A DNA stretch of 64,000 nucleotides from DATLGB01 sp037724045 (GTDB lineage: Bacteria > Actinomycetota > Thermoleophilia > Solirubrobacterales > Solirubrobacteraceae), in contig JBBJOW010000007.1 of the NCBI GenBank assembly GCA_037724045.1, forward strand, positions 30,415 through 94,414. Direction: 5' to 3'. This document shows, piece after piece, positions 19,209 through 29,300 of the stretch. The notes under the pieces were generated by a model, which worked only from the letters and a program-made list of their open reading frames with translations, did no database searches and was not told the DNA's origin. A program made the position numbers and the translations under genes. Numbering within the stretch: the first letter of the stretch is position 1; each line of letters starts with the position of its first letter.

Positions 19209-19819
19209 ACCCGAAGCTGATCGACGTCGAGGTGCCCGAGCGCCCCGAGGGCGTCGTGCTCGTCCTGCACGGCGGCGCGAGCCGGCGCGCGAACATGATG
19301 GTCAGCCCGACCCAGCTCTCCGTGCTGCGGATGATCCCGATCGCCCGCCGCCTCGCGCGCGCGGGTGACGGGCGGCTTGCGGTCTTCCGCCTGCTGAACT
19401 CGCGGCGCGGCTGGGACACCTCGTCCACCCCGGTGCACGACACGCGCTGGGCGCTCGACCAGATCGCCGACCGCCTCGGCGCGCGCCCCCGGCTGGCGAC
19501 GTGCCTGGTCGGCCACTCCCTCGGCGGCCGCGCCGCCCTGCTCGCCGCCGGGCAGCCGGAGGTGAGAAGCGTCGTCGCGCTCGCGCCGTGGGTCTATCCG
19601 ACCGACGTCGCGAGCGACCTGTCGGGCGACGAGCGGATCCTGATCGTGCACGGGGACGCCGACCGGATCGCGAGCCCCGAGCGCTCCCGTGCGCTGGCGG
19701 CCCGGCTCGGCGCGAAGTACGTCACCGTCGAGGGCGGCAAGCACGCGATGCTGTCCCATCGTCGCGCCTTCAGCCGCCACACCGTCGACTGGGTGACCGA
19801 CACGCTGCTTGCGTCCTAG
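19199..19819 (+). CDS. small alpha/beta hydrolase (dienelactone-hydrolase-like)
   Basis: A 206-residue hydrolase without a cap. VVLVLHGGASRR is the oxyanion strand, GHSLGGRAAL the nucleophile elbow, VHGDADRIASPE the acid and EGGKHAMLSHR the His. Start chosen at ATG 19199, which overlaps the stop of the upstream hydrolase (ATGGAGCTGA), so the two are probably co-translated. Substrate unknown. Confidence 0.85.
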   Translation: MELNPKLIDVEVPERPEGVVLVLHGGASRRANMMVSPTQLSVLRMIPIARRLARAGDGRLAVFRLLNSRRGWDTSSTPVHDTRWALDQIADRLGARPRLATCLVGHSLGGRAALLAAGQPEVRSVVALAPWVYPTDVASDLSGDERILIVHGDADRIASPERSRALAARLGAKYVTVEGGKHAMLSHRRAFSRHTVDWVTDTLLAS

Positions 19820-19846
19820 CCCGGCGCGAGCGGGATACTGCGCGGC

Positions 19847-20209
19847 GTGAGCACCGCGGAATGGCTTCAGCTGGCGAGCATCCCGGTCTTCACGGGAGCG
19901 ATCGGCTGGCTGATCAACTGGAGCGGCGTGCTCATGCTCTTCAATCCCGGCGCGATCATGGGCATGGCCGGCGACCCTCTGCCCTACCAGGTGGTCGAGG
20001 CCCAGCCCGAGGTCCTCGAGGCGATGCGGACCGTCCGCTTGGCCCGCGTCGCGCGCCGCTCCATCCATCTGACCCCGTTCGGCGAGGACTTCTGCCGCGT
20101 CGCGCTGAACCTCGGCCGCGGTGTCGACCTCGCCGCCCTTCCCGACCACGGCTCCCGGGACGCCATGGAGAAGAAGGCGGCGCCGGACTCGCGTCCGCGC
20201 GTCGATTGA
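19847..20209 (+). CDS. small protein, DUF445-like N-terminus, possibly chimeric
   Basis: A 120-residue frame. The first 35 residues (PVFTGAIGWLINWSGVLMLF) look like the start of DUF445 membrane proteins, with one or two membrane segments. The remainder (EVLEAMRTVRLARVARRSIH, LTPFGEDFCRVALNLGRG) is not DUF445-like and is soluble. It may be a join of two deleted genes or a small lineage-specific protein. Three bases separate it from the MFS gene. Confidence 0.5.
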   Translation: MSTAEWLQLASIPVFTGAIGWLINWSGVLMLFNPGAIMGMAGDPLPYQVVEAQPEVLEAMRTVRLARVARRSIHLTPFGEDFCRVALNLGRGVDLAALPDHGSRDAMEKKAAPDSRPRVD

Positions 20210-20211
20210 CG

Positions 20212-21384
20212 TTGCGCGCTCCATGGCTACGCGTCGCGCTCGCCATGTTCGCCGTCGGGTGGGGCGCCAACCAGTTCTCCTCCATGCTCGTCGTCTACCG
20301 CGACGAGCTGGGCCTGGGCGAACAGACCCGGGCGCTGCTGTTCGGCGTCTACGCGGCCGGACTCATCCCCGGCCTGCTGATCGGCGGCCGCGCGTCGGAT
20401 CGCCGCGGGCGGCGGGCCGTCGTCGTCCCGTTCGTGCTGCTGTCGCCGGTCGCGACGTTGCTGCTCGTCCTGCTTCGTGAGGAGGTGGCCGGCCTGGCCG
20501 TTGGCCGGACCCTCGCCGGGGTCTGCTCAGGCGTCGTCTTCGGGGCGGCGACGGCGTGGGTGCGAGAGCTGACCGAAGGCGCTGCGGCCGGCGTCTCCGC
20601 GCGGCGGTCGGCGGTCGCGCTGACGTGCGGGTTCGCGCTCGGGCCGCTGGCGGCCTCCGTGCTCGCCGAACTGGCGGCGCAACCGCTCTGGGTCCCCTAC
20701 CTCCCCCATCTCGCTCTGGGCACCGCGGCCGCGTTCGTGATCTTCGGGGCGCCGGAGCCGCTGCGCGCGCCGGATGCCCCACGGCACCTGCGCGGCCCCC
20801 TCATCCCGGCGGTCTGCCGCACGCCGCGGTTCGTACGCACGGTGGTGCTCGTGGCGCCGTGGGTGTTCGCCTGCGCGTCGATCCCGTTCGCCGTGCTTCC
20901 GGCGGAGGTCGGCGGCGCGGCCGGCGGCGCGGTGCTGCTGGCGGGCGTCGCGGGAGCGGGCGCGCTGCTGACCGGTGTGGCGATCCAGCCGCTCGCGCGA
21001 CGCCTCGAGGACGCCCGGCCGCTGGCCGCCGGCGGCCTCGGCCTGCTCGCCGCGGCGGCGGGGCTCGGGGTGGGTGCGCTTGCGGTAGTCGAGGACAGCC
21101 GCACCCTCGTGCTGCTGTCCGCGCCCCTGTTCGGCGTCGGCTACGGCGGCTGCCTGATCTCGGGCCTGCAGGAAGTGGAGCGGATCGCCGACCCGGCGGA
21201 GCTCGGCGCGACCGTGTCCGTCCTCTACTCGCTCACCTACGTCGGCTTCGCGACGCCCTACGTCGCCGGGGTGCTCGACGGCCCGCTCGGAGAGCCGGGC
21301 GCGCTCGGTGCGCTCGCCGCGCTTGCGTTGCTGTGCCTCGCGATCAGCGCTTCCGCCAGGCGAGGCTCGCCCGCTCGCGACTAG
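20212..21384 (+). CDS. major facilitator superfamily transporter
   Basis: About 390 residues with twelve predicted membrane helices, starting at TTG 20212. The loop 2-3 signature is visible as GGRASDRRGRRAVVVP, and the helix-5 area as GFALGPLAASVLAEL. Drug- or metabolite-exporting MFS proteins look like this; the substrate is not predictable. The start is inferred because it follows the preceding stop directly and precedes the first helix (RVALAMFAVGWGANQFSSML). Confidence 0.85.
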   Translation: MRAPWLRVALAMFAVGWGANQFSSMLVVYRDELGLGEQTRALLFGVYAAGLIPGLLIGGRASDRRGRRAVVVPFVLLSPVATLLLVLLREEVAGLAVGRTLAGVCSGVVFGAATAWVRELTEGAAAGVSARRSAVALTCGFALGPLAASVLAELAAQPLWVPYLPHLALGTAAAFVIFGAPEPLRAPDAPRHLRGPLIPAVCRTPRFVRTVVLVAPWVFACASIPFAVLPAEVGGAAGGAVLLAGVAGAGALLTGVAIQPLARRLEDARPLAAGGLGLLAAAAGLGVGALAVVEDSRTLVLLSAPLFGVGYGGCLISGLQEVERIADPAELGATVSVLYSLTYVGFATPYVAGVLDGPLGEPGALGALAALALLCLAISASARRGSPARD

Positions 21385-21475
21385 GCCCGCTCGAAGTCCT
21401 CGCCCGCGCCGTCGCCGAGACCGGCGGGCCCGGCGCCGGCGCTGACCTCTGCGACTTACACCCCCTGGGGGTGCG

Positions 21476-23185
21476 CTATTCGCAAAGGCGGGCGCGCAGG
21501 CCCGAGGCGCGAGCGATGGGGCGGGCGATGGCGGCGCGGATCGCCGCTTCGGAGCCGGCGAGGATGAGGTGCTCCTGGGCACGGGTGGCGGCGGTGTAGA
21601 GCAGTTCGCGGGTGAGGATGCGCGCGTCGGCGTCGGGTAGGAGGACGGCGGCTGTCTTGAACTGCGAGCCCTGGGCCTTGTGGATGGTCATCGCGTAGGC
21701 GGTGTCGACCGCGCTCAGCCGGGCAGGGCTCACGCGCTCGCCGCGCTCGAAGGCGGCGATGCCGCGCTCCTCGCCGGCGACGATCACCCCGGCGTCGCCG
21801 TTGAAGAGGCCGAGCTCGTAGTCGTTGGCGGTGACCAGCAGCGGGCGGCCGGCGTAGAAGCGGTCGGTCGCATCGACACCGAGCCAGGTCTCCAAGTGCG
21901 TGGTCCAGTCGGCGACGTCGCGGCGGTGGGCGCAGAGGATGCGAAAGCCGCGGAGCGCGTCGAGGGCGCCGTCGGCGTCTTTAGCCCGGGCGGCAGCGTG
22001 GACCGCGCGCGCCGACGCAACCGCGGGCTCGCGAAGCGACGCCGCGTCCTCGATCCAGGTGACGTCGGAGTGGCCCGCGCCGAGGATGTGCAGGGCGGTG
22101 TCGGCGTCGCCCGCGCGGATCGCGTCCGCAAGGCTGGCGATCGCCCCGCCGAAGCGGTGTACGCGCTCGAGGACGACGATGCCCTCACGCAGCGGGCCGT
22201 TCACGGCGCCGACGATGTCCCCGAGCACCGCGCCGGCCTCGATCGACGCGAGCTGGCCCGGGTCACCGACGAGGATCAGGCGCGCGTCAGGGCGGATGGC
22301 CTCCACGAGCCGTGCCATCTGCGAGAGCGAGACCATCGAGGTCTCGTCGACGATCACGACGTCGTGCGGGAGCTTCTGCGCGCGGTTGTGGCGGAAGCGG
22401 CTGTTGGAGTCCGGCCGCCAGCCGAGCAGGCGGTGCAGCGTGGAGGCCTGCAGCTCCAGGATGCGCTCGCGCACCGCTTCGGAGACGTCCAGCCCGCGCG
22501 CTTCGGTCTGGACCGCCTCCTGCAGCCGCGACTGGGCCTTTCCGGTCGGCGCGGCCAGCGCGACGTGCAGCCGGGCCCCTCGAGTCTGCTCATAGAGCAG
22601 GGCGAGGATGCGCGCGACGGTCGTGGTCTTGCCGGTGCCCGGGCCGCCGGCGACGATCGCGAGCCGGCGCCGGACGGCGGTGGCCGCCGCCAGCGCCTGC
22701 TGGTCGTCGTCGAGCAGCCGGCCCAGGCCGTCGTCGAGGAGCGCCTCGTCGGAGGGGGCGGCTTCGTTGAGCGCGAGGAGGTCGGACGCCACCGAACGCT
22801 CCTCACGCCAGTAGCGGTCGAGGTAGAGCGCGGTGCCCTCAAGGCGCAGCGGCCCGTCGGACACCAGCCGGCTGATCGCCACGCGGCCAACCCAGTCCTT
22901 CCCCGGCCACGACAGCCCGCTCAGGTCGACGACGGCCTCGTCCTCGGTCGTCGCCGTCCCGCGAATGGTCGCCAGATCGACGTGGACATGCTTGACGCGC
23001 GGTGCGCGCACCGCGAGCGCGCACGCGAGGCGCACGGCGTCGTCGCCCTCCCCCAGCAGCTCCGACAGCCGTCGCGCGACGTGCACGTCTGCCGCCGCGA
23101 GCACGCCCGCGTCGTTGAACTCGGCCAGCAGCCCGGTTGCGCCGAGGGCCCGGTGCACGTCGAACGGGTCAGCCGTCGAGAGCAT
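21476..23185 (-). CDS. recD: exodeoxyribonuclease V alpha subunit
   Basis: A 569-residue SF1B helicase, the 5'-3' motor of RecBCD. Walker A is GGPGTGKTTT (residues 180-189), motif II is VDETSM, later motifs include GDPGQLASIEAG and the C-terminal YAMTIHKAQGSQF and YTAATRA. ATG 23185 is 17 bases inside the end of recB, so the genes are translationally coupled. It is the last gene of the recC-recB-recD operon. RecBCD unwinds and degrades double-strand ends and loads RecA. Confidence 0.95.
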   Translation of the reverse strand: MLSTADPFDVHRALGATGLLAEFNDAGVLAAADVHVARRLSELLGEGDDAVRLACALAVRAPRVKHVHVDLATIRGTATTEDEAVVDLSGLSWPGKDWVGRVAISRLVSDGPLRLEGTALYLDRYWREERSVASDLLALNEAAPSDEALLDDGLGRLLDDDQQALAAATAVRRRLAIVAGGPGTGKTTTVARILALLYEQTRGARLHVALAAPTGKAQSRLQEAVQTEARGLDVSEAVRERILELQASTLHRLLGWRPDSNSRFRHNRAQKLPHDVVIVDETSMVSLSQMARLVEAIRPDARLILVGDPGQLASIEAGAVLGDIVGAVNGPLREGIVVLERVHRFGGAIASLADAIRAGDADTALHILGAGHSDVTWIEDAASLREPAVASARAVHAAARAKDADGALDALRGFRILCAHRRDVADWTTHLETWLGVDATDRFYAGRPLLVTANDYELGLFNGDAGVIVAGEERGIAAFERGERVSPARLSAVDTAYAMTIHKAQGSQFKTAAVLLPDADARILTRELLYTAATRAQEHLILAGSEAAIRAAIARPIARASGLRARLCE

Positions 23186-26100
23186 CGCTGAGCGCCTCGA
23201 TCGTGGTGGCAGGTGGCGTCCAGGCCAAGACGCCCGCGCTGGACTTGCCGTCCATCCCGCGCAGGAACAGGTAGCCGACGCCGGCCAGGTGGGTGGCCGG
23301 GTCGTAGCCCGGCAGCCGCCAGCGCAGATAGCGGTGCAGCGCGACCGCATACAGAAGCGCCTGCAGCCCGTAGTGGCGCCGGTGCAGCTCGGCCGCAAGC
23401 GCGTCAGGCGCGAAGGAGTCCAGCGCGTTCGTCTTGTAGTCGAAGACCGCGAACCGCGGCCCTGGCAACCTTGCGACGAGGTCGAGCGAGCCGGTGAGGA
23501 ATCCGCGTAGTTCCGTCCGCAGCCCCGCGTCCTGCAGGCGCGGGGCGTAGCCGGCCAGCTCGTCCCCCAGCGCAGTCGCGACGCGGTCGAGCGTCACCTC
23601 ACCGGCCGGCTCGTCACCGCCGGCCAGCGGCAGCTCGAACTCGAGCTCGTCCAGGCGGTCGGCCGCGCCGATGTCGGCCAGCGAGACGCCGAACGGCTCG
23701 CCGAGCGGCGTGGCCAGCGCGGCCTGCAGCCCGGGCACCGCACCAAGCTCGACCAGCTCCGGCCCGAACTCCGGCGCGGCGAAGTCCATCCGCTCGAGCG
23801 CCCGGTGGACCGTCGTGCCGACGCGCATCCCGAACGGCACGTCCGCCCACAGCCCGTTGGCGACGCCAGCCTCCGGCTCGTCGTCGACGGCGTCGACCTC
23901 CGGCTCGCTCGCCACGGCGGCCTCGTGCGTCCCCGACGTGATGTCGGAGTACGACGTCCGCCGCCACCACCAGTCCAGCGAACGGTCGAAGCGCGCGGCC
24001 GCCAGGGTGGCGTGCGCGGCCGGCGGGCCCGACCAGCGCGGATCCGCGCCCAGCGAGGAGCGCTCGACCGCGATGCAGTCACCCGCCCGCTCGGCGAGCT
24101 CACCGAACGCGGCGAGCGCCTCTGGGTCGGTCGGCGGGGCCTTGCCCTCGTGGGCGACGTTGCCCTCCTCGTCGCGCGCGAACATCAGGCGTCCGAGCGG
24201 TGAGTTGCGGCTGTCCCACGACGCCGCCCACCACACGACGGCTTGATGGCGGGCGCGGGTGAGCGCGACATAGAGCAGGCGCAGCGCCTCGCCGCGCTCC
24301 TCGAGCAGCCAGCGGTCCTTGTGCGCGGCGAACGCGGGCCCGGCCATCGAGACGTCCAACGTGCGCTGACCGGTCGCGTCGTGGAAGACGACCGGCTTGC
24401 GGTTGTCCTCCTTCTTCGCCGAGTCCCACATGAAGGGCAGCAGGACGATCGGGAACTCGAGCCCCTTGGAGCGATGCACGGTGAGCACCTGAACGGCCTG
24501 GGCGTCGGACTCGAGTCGGCGGGAACGGTCCTCGTCGGCGGTGTCCTCGGCCGCCTCGGCGACCCGCCGACGCAGCCAGGCCGTCAGCGCGGTCGTGCCC
24601 AGCTGCTCGGCGGACGCCGCGGCGTGCAGGAGCTGGGCGATGTGGCGAAGGTCGGTCAGCCGGCGCTCTCCCCCGGCCTCAGCCAGCACCCGTTCGGGCA
24701 GGCGCTCGGCGAGCGTCATCGTCTCCATCAGCGAAGCCACTCCTCGCACGCGCAGCACCCGGGCCCAGTCGTGCAGTCGGCGGTGAACGTCCTCCCACTC
24801 GGACGCGCTCGCGCCCGCGACCCGCTTCGCGTCCCATCCGAGGAAGCACGTCAGCGCGGCGGCGTGCGCGCGCAGCTGGGTACCCGGGCGCTCCAGCGCC
24901 TCGAGCAGCTGCAGCCACTCAGCCGCCGGCGTCGTGCCGAAGACGCTGCCCGCGCCGTTGATGACTGCGGGGACGTCGGCGGCCTCGAGCGCGTCACGCA
25001 CCTCGGCGGCGCGGCGGTTGGTCGGCACGAGCACCGCGATGTCGCCCGGCTGCACCGGTTCGCCTTCGATCCGCGCCTCCCCGTCGAGCAGTCCGACGAC
25101 CTCCTGCGCCACGTCGGCGGCGACGTGCTCGCGCGCCGGGCCGACGCGCGCGTAGCCCTTGTTCGTGAGCTCTGAGAGGTCCTCGCGGTCGACCACCCGG
25201 ATGCGCAACGGCGATCCCGCTCCGGCGAGCCGCGCCTGCTTGTGCTTGGCCGTCACCCGCAGGTAGGCGATATCGGGATGGCCCAGCCGCGAGTCGCCGA
25301 AGAGCGCGTCGTAGGCGTCGATCAGCCGCTGATCGGAGCGGTGGTTGACACCGAGCGTCTGGCGTTCCGCGGTCTGGCCAGCCGCGTCGAGGTAGGCGTA
25401 GACGTCGCCGCCCCGGAACGCGTAGATGGCCTGCTTGGGATCGCCGATAAGCACCAGCGTGCGGTCCCCGCCTGTGCCCGCCGCCGCCGCAGGCGAAGGC
25501 TGGGTGAAGGCCCGCTGGAGGATCTCCCACTGCACCGGGTCGGTGTCTTGGAACTCGTCGACGAGCACGACGTCGAAGCGCGCGTGCAGTCGCGCGACCG
25601 CCTCGGGATCGTTGGCGAGCGCGTCGCGCAGGTGCGTGAGCAGGTCGTCGTAGGTGACGAGCGTCATGCGGCGTTTGCGGCGCTTGAGCTCGTCGCGGCT
25701 CCAGGTTGCGATCCCGCGCCGCATGGCTGCGATGCCGCCCGGCCCGTCCGCGAGCGGCGTCACCGGGTTGCCGGTCGCCGCCTCGGCGATCTGGCGAACC
25801 TCCGCGAGGTTGAACGGCGGCTTCTCGTTGCTGCGGTCGGCGAAGCGACGCACGAAAAGGTCGTCGACCACCTCCGCCCGCAGGTCGCGCACGTCCTCCA
25901 CGAAGGTCACGTCGGGCTCGAGGTCGGCGGCGATGCCGAGGCATCCGAGCATCTCCTGACAGAAGGCGTGCGTGGTCTCGATCGTGGCCGCGTCGAAGTC
26001 CGCGACTGCCCGCGCGAGGTTCAGGCAGCGTTGCTCGCGGTCCTCGCGGGCGAGCAGCTCGACCAGCGGGTCGCCCGTCTCCCCGGCAGCCAGCGCGCGC

Positions 26101-26324
26101 TGGACCTCGGTGAGCCGCTCGCGCACACGCTCGCGCAACTCGCCGGTCGCCATGCGCGTGAACGTGACGAGCAGCAGGCGGTCCAGGGGAGTTCCCTCGG
26201 CGACGTAGCGGGCCGCCAGCCCGGCGATCGTGAACGTCTTGCCGGTGCCCGCGCTCGCCTCGAGCACCGTCGTGCCTGACGGCAGCGGCCCGCTGAGGTC
26301 GAAGGCCCGCGCGGTCAACCCCAC
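23169..26324 (-). CDS. recB: exodeoxyribonuclease V beta subunit
   Basis: About 1051 residues. It has SF1A helicase motifs (Walker A EASAGTGKTFT near residue 28, DEFQDTDPVQW, LIGDPKQAIYAFRG, LTVHRSKGLEFPIVLLP) and a C-terminal nuclease domain (GSLDLVAR, FAVFDYKTN). It acts as the 3'-5' motor and nuclease of RecBCD. The GTG at 26324 overlaps the recC stop; TTG at 26318 is an alternative. A surface segment AFTQPSPAAAAGTGG just before LVLIGDPKQ is the second copy of the 39-base repeat found in the hydrolase at 18.4 kb. It lies between motif II and motif III. Confidence 0.95.
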   Translation of the reverse strand: MGLTARAFDLSGPLPSGTTVLEASAGTGKTFTIAGLAARYVAEGTPLDRLLLVTFTRMATGELRERVRERLTEVQRALAAGETGDPLVELLAREDREQRCLNLARAVADFDAATIETTHAFCQEMLGCLGIAADLEPDVTFVEDVRDLRAEVVDDLFVRRFADRSNEKPPFNLAEVRQIAEAATGNPVTPLADGPGGIAAMRRGIATWSRDELKRRKRRMTLVTYDDLLTHLRDALANDPEAVARLHARFDVVLVDEFQDTDPVQWEILQRAFTQPSPAAAAGTGGDRTLVLIGDPKQAIYAFRGGDVYAYLDAAGQTAERQTLGVNHRSDQRLIDAYDALFGDSRLGHPDIAYLRVTAKHKQARLAGAGSPLRIRVVDREDLSELTNKGYARVGPAREHVAADVAQEVVGLLDGEARIEGEPVQPGDIAVLVPTNRRAAEVRDALEAADVPAVINGAGSVFGTTPAAEWLQLLEALERPGTQLRAHAAALTCFLGWDAKRVAGASASEWEDVHRRLHDWARVLRVRGVASLMETMTLAERLPERVLAEAGGERRLTDLRHIAQLLHAAASAEQLGTTALTAWLRRRVAEAAEDTADEDRSRRLESDAQAVQVLTVHRSKGLEFPIVLLPFMWDSAKKEDNRKPVVFHDATGQRTLDVSMAGPAFAAHKDRWLLEERGEALRLLYVALTRARHQAVVWWAASWDSRNSPLGRLMFARDEEGNVAHEGKAPPTDPEALAAFGELAERAGDCIAVERSSLGADPRWSGPPAAHATLAAARFDRSLDWWWRRTSYSDITSGTHEAAVASEPEVDAVDDEPEAGVANGLWADVPFGMRVGTTVHRALERMDFAAPEFGPELVELGAVPGLQAALATPLGEPFGVSLADIGAADRLDELEFELPLAGGDEPAGEVTLDRVATALGDELAGYAPRLQDAGLRTELRGFLTGSLDLVARLPGPRFAVFDYKTNALDSFAPDALAAELHRRHYGLQALLYAVALHRYLRWRLPGYDPATHLAGVGYLFLRGMDGKSSAGVLAWTPPATTIEALSDALDG
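25474..25512. repeat. 39-base in-frame coding repeat, copy 2 (in recB)
   Basis: Matches 18377-18415 in reverse orientation with one mismatch. It encodes AFTQPSPAAAAGT in recB, in the same reading frame relative to the repeat as in the hydrolase. Confidence 0.8.
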
Positions 26325-29300
26325 CGCTCCCGTTCGCGGATGGGGTCCCACAGCTTGCGTGCGAGGCCGGCGAAGCGCAGGTCCTCTGCCAATTGTTCGA
26401 AGCTGAGGACGCCGCCGAAGGCGCGCACGTGCTCGGGGTCGGCGTCTTCCTTGGGCCAGTCGAACTCCGACGTCCATTCCTTGCGCGCAGCGTCCGCGCC
26501 GCCCGCGACGTACGCCGCTGACGTCTTGCAGATCAGCGGCAGCGGCTCGGTCATTCCCAGCTCGTAGAGCTCGACGATCGAAGCGAGCTGTGCGCGCGCC
26601 TCCTCGACGCCGAGCGGCGCGATGTCAACCACGCCACCTTTGCCGATGGTGCGCGCGCCGTACGCATGGCCCGCCGCGTTGAGGGCGAGCAGGCGCACCC
26701 ACGCGCCCGCGCGGTGGCGGGCCGACAGCCGCGAGAACGTGACGGTGCGCAGGGTCTGGTCCGTCACGCCCGCGACGGTGCCGCGGAGAGACCGCTCGCC
26801 GGCCAGCGTGACGCGCACGTCGACCGACGTGGTGTCCTGCGTGCCGGCGGCGGCGACGATCTCGTCCACGGTCGGCTCGGCGCCCTCGACCCACGGCCGG
26901 CCGAGATAGCCCGGCGGAAGCCGTCCGCGCGCGATCTCCGCCTTGCGCGCGGCCTTGGCGTCGGTGCCCTGCAGGCGGGTGTCGAGCAGCCGCTGGCCGA
27001 TCCCCCACCGGCCGAGCGCGTCCAGCTCGATCTCGAGCTCGTTGTCGACCTCCTGGGAGAAGTCGCGGACGTCGATGCCGAGCCGGCGACGCAGGAAGCG
27101 GCGGACGGGGTGCTCGACGAAGCGCACCAGCTCGTCGAGCTCGAGGACCGGCTCGATCAGCGGCGTCAGCGGCGCGTCCAGGAAGTCCGGCGGATCGTGG
27201 CGCGGCGCCTGCAGCGCCCGCGCCCCCTCGAGCATCACCGCGTCGTGGCTCCACGCGTTCTCGAAGTTGCGCGGGTCGAAGGGCTGCAGCGGGTGCCGGA
27301 TCACCACGTCCCTGCCGGCGACGCTCAGCAGCTCGCTCAGCGGAACCGCCGGGGGCCGCCCCGCGTTCGTGCGCTCGTCGTTGCCCGTGTAGGTGACGAT
27401 CAGCTTGTCCTGCGCGGCCAGCAGCGCGTCCAGCAGCAGCTGGCGATCCTCCGCCCGCGGGTCGCGCTCCCCCACCCGCGGGTCGTCGAGCATCAGGTCG
27501 TCGCCGTCGCGCGGCGCCTTGCGCGGGAACACGCCGTCATCGAGCCCGAGCAGGCAGACGACTCGATGCGGGACCGACCGCATCGGCACGAGGGTGCAGA
27601 TGGTCAGGTGGCCCGTGCGGAAGTTCGCGCGCGTCGGCCGTCCCTGCAGGCGGTCCGCAAGCATCGCCCGGATCTCGGCGAGATGCAGGTCGTCGGTCGC
27701 CGTCCCCTCCGCCAGGTCGTCGAGGATGCGCTGGAGCTCGGCGCGCTGCCAGGCGTCGCGCGGGGCCGTCGCCGCGAACGCGTCCGCGGCATCGCCCAGC
27801 GCCTCGATCCAGTCGGCCAGCGGCTGCGGGTCCGAGAACGCCTCCATCGTGCGGTCAAGCCGCTCCACCAGCTCCGCAAAGCGCCCCGCGAGATCGATCG
27901 ACTGACTGTCGACGTCGTCGAGCGGCAGCACCCCGTGGATCAGCCGCCGCTCGTCCTCGGTCATGGTCACGCCCGCGAGCAGCCGGTCGATCCCGAACCG
28001 CCACGTGCCCGTGTCGATGTTCTCGAGCCGGTAGCGCTTGCGGTGACGCTGGTCCAGGCCCCAGCGGATGCCGCTGTCGGCGATCCACCCCTGCAGGCGC
28101 GCGAGGGCGTCGTCGTCGAGGCGGAAGCGCCGGCGCACGGGCTCGCGATCGGCCAGGTCGAGCACCTGGCTGGCGGTCACCCGCTGACCGGCCAGGTCGA
28201 GCAGCGCGGCGACGACGCCGAGGACGGGGTTGGTCTGGCGCAGCGAGCGATCCGCGAGCCGCACGCGTAGGTCGATCCCGCCGTCCTCGACGTTCGCGCC
28301 GAACGCCGCCTGGATGAGCGGCGCGAAGGTCTCGATGTCCGGGCACATCACGATCACGTCGCGCGGCTCGAGCGTCGGGTCAGCTTCGAGCGTGTGCAGG
28401 ATCGCGTCGCGCAGCACCTCGACCTGGCGGGCGCGGCCGTGGCAGGAGTGGACGACGAGGCTGCCGTCCGGGTTCGTCGTCGGCGGCGGCTCGTCGGCGC
28501 GCACTGCCGCCTGAAGCTGCGCGAGCTGCGTGCCGGCGGGGTGCTCGACCGGGTGATGGTGGTCGTGGTGCTCAGTGCGCGCGAGCACGAGCTGCATCTC
28601 GCGTGCGTCGCGCCCCCAGCTGGCCAGCAGCGCGTTGCGCGGCGTCAGTGCGGTCGGGTCGTCGGAGCGCAGCGTGACCTGCGGCGGACGGCCGATGCGC
28701 TCCCACAGCGTCGGCGACGGGTGCAGCAGGAACAGGTGGACGTCGCGCTGCGTCGCGAGCTCCTCGAGCACGTGCAGGTGGCCAGCGGGCAGGCGGGTCA
28801 GCCCGAAGAGCGACAGCCGGTACGGAAGCTCGAGCGAAACGGTTCCGCGGAACCGCGCGAGCCGCTCCGCGGGGCCCTCGCGCCCGATCCGCGCCCGCAG
28901 CCGCCGCCAGAGCTCGGCCTGCCAGTGGTCGTCGGTCCCCTCCGCCCAGCCGCGGACCATGTCGGGCCGGTGCAGTGCGTAGCGATCGAAGAGCTCGGCG
29001 AGATGGCGCACGATCCCCAGCCGCCGCGAGCGGCGGACGTCGTCGGTCGGCTCGCCCAGGTACTTGCGCAGGCGGTGCAGCCACGCCTCCTCCAGGTGCG
29101 CGTCGACCACCTCGAGCAGCGCCCACGCCGACCGTTCGGGCCGCCATGGGTCCTCGTCGGGCTCGACCCCGCACGCCGCGGCGATCGCGTCGCTGACCAC
29201 CCGGTGCGGGCTGGGGAAGTCGACGTTCGCGCAGACCCCCAGGCGCATCGAGAGCCTCTGGGCCAGCCAGCGCTCCATTCCGCGCGTGGGGACCGACACC

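Noticed and set aside
21385..21475. Palindrome CACCCCCTGGGGGTG between the MFS and recD genes as a mobile element
   Set aside because: Only 7-bp arms, no second copy in the window and no flanking duplication; at most a terminator.
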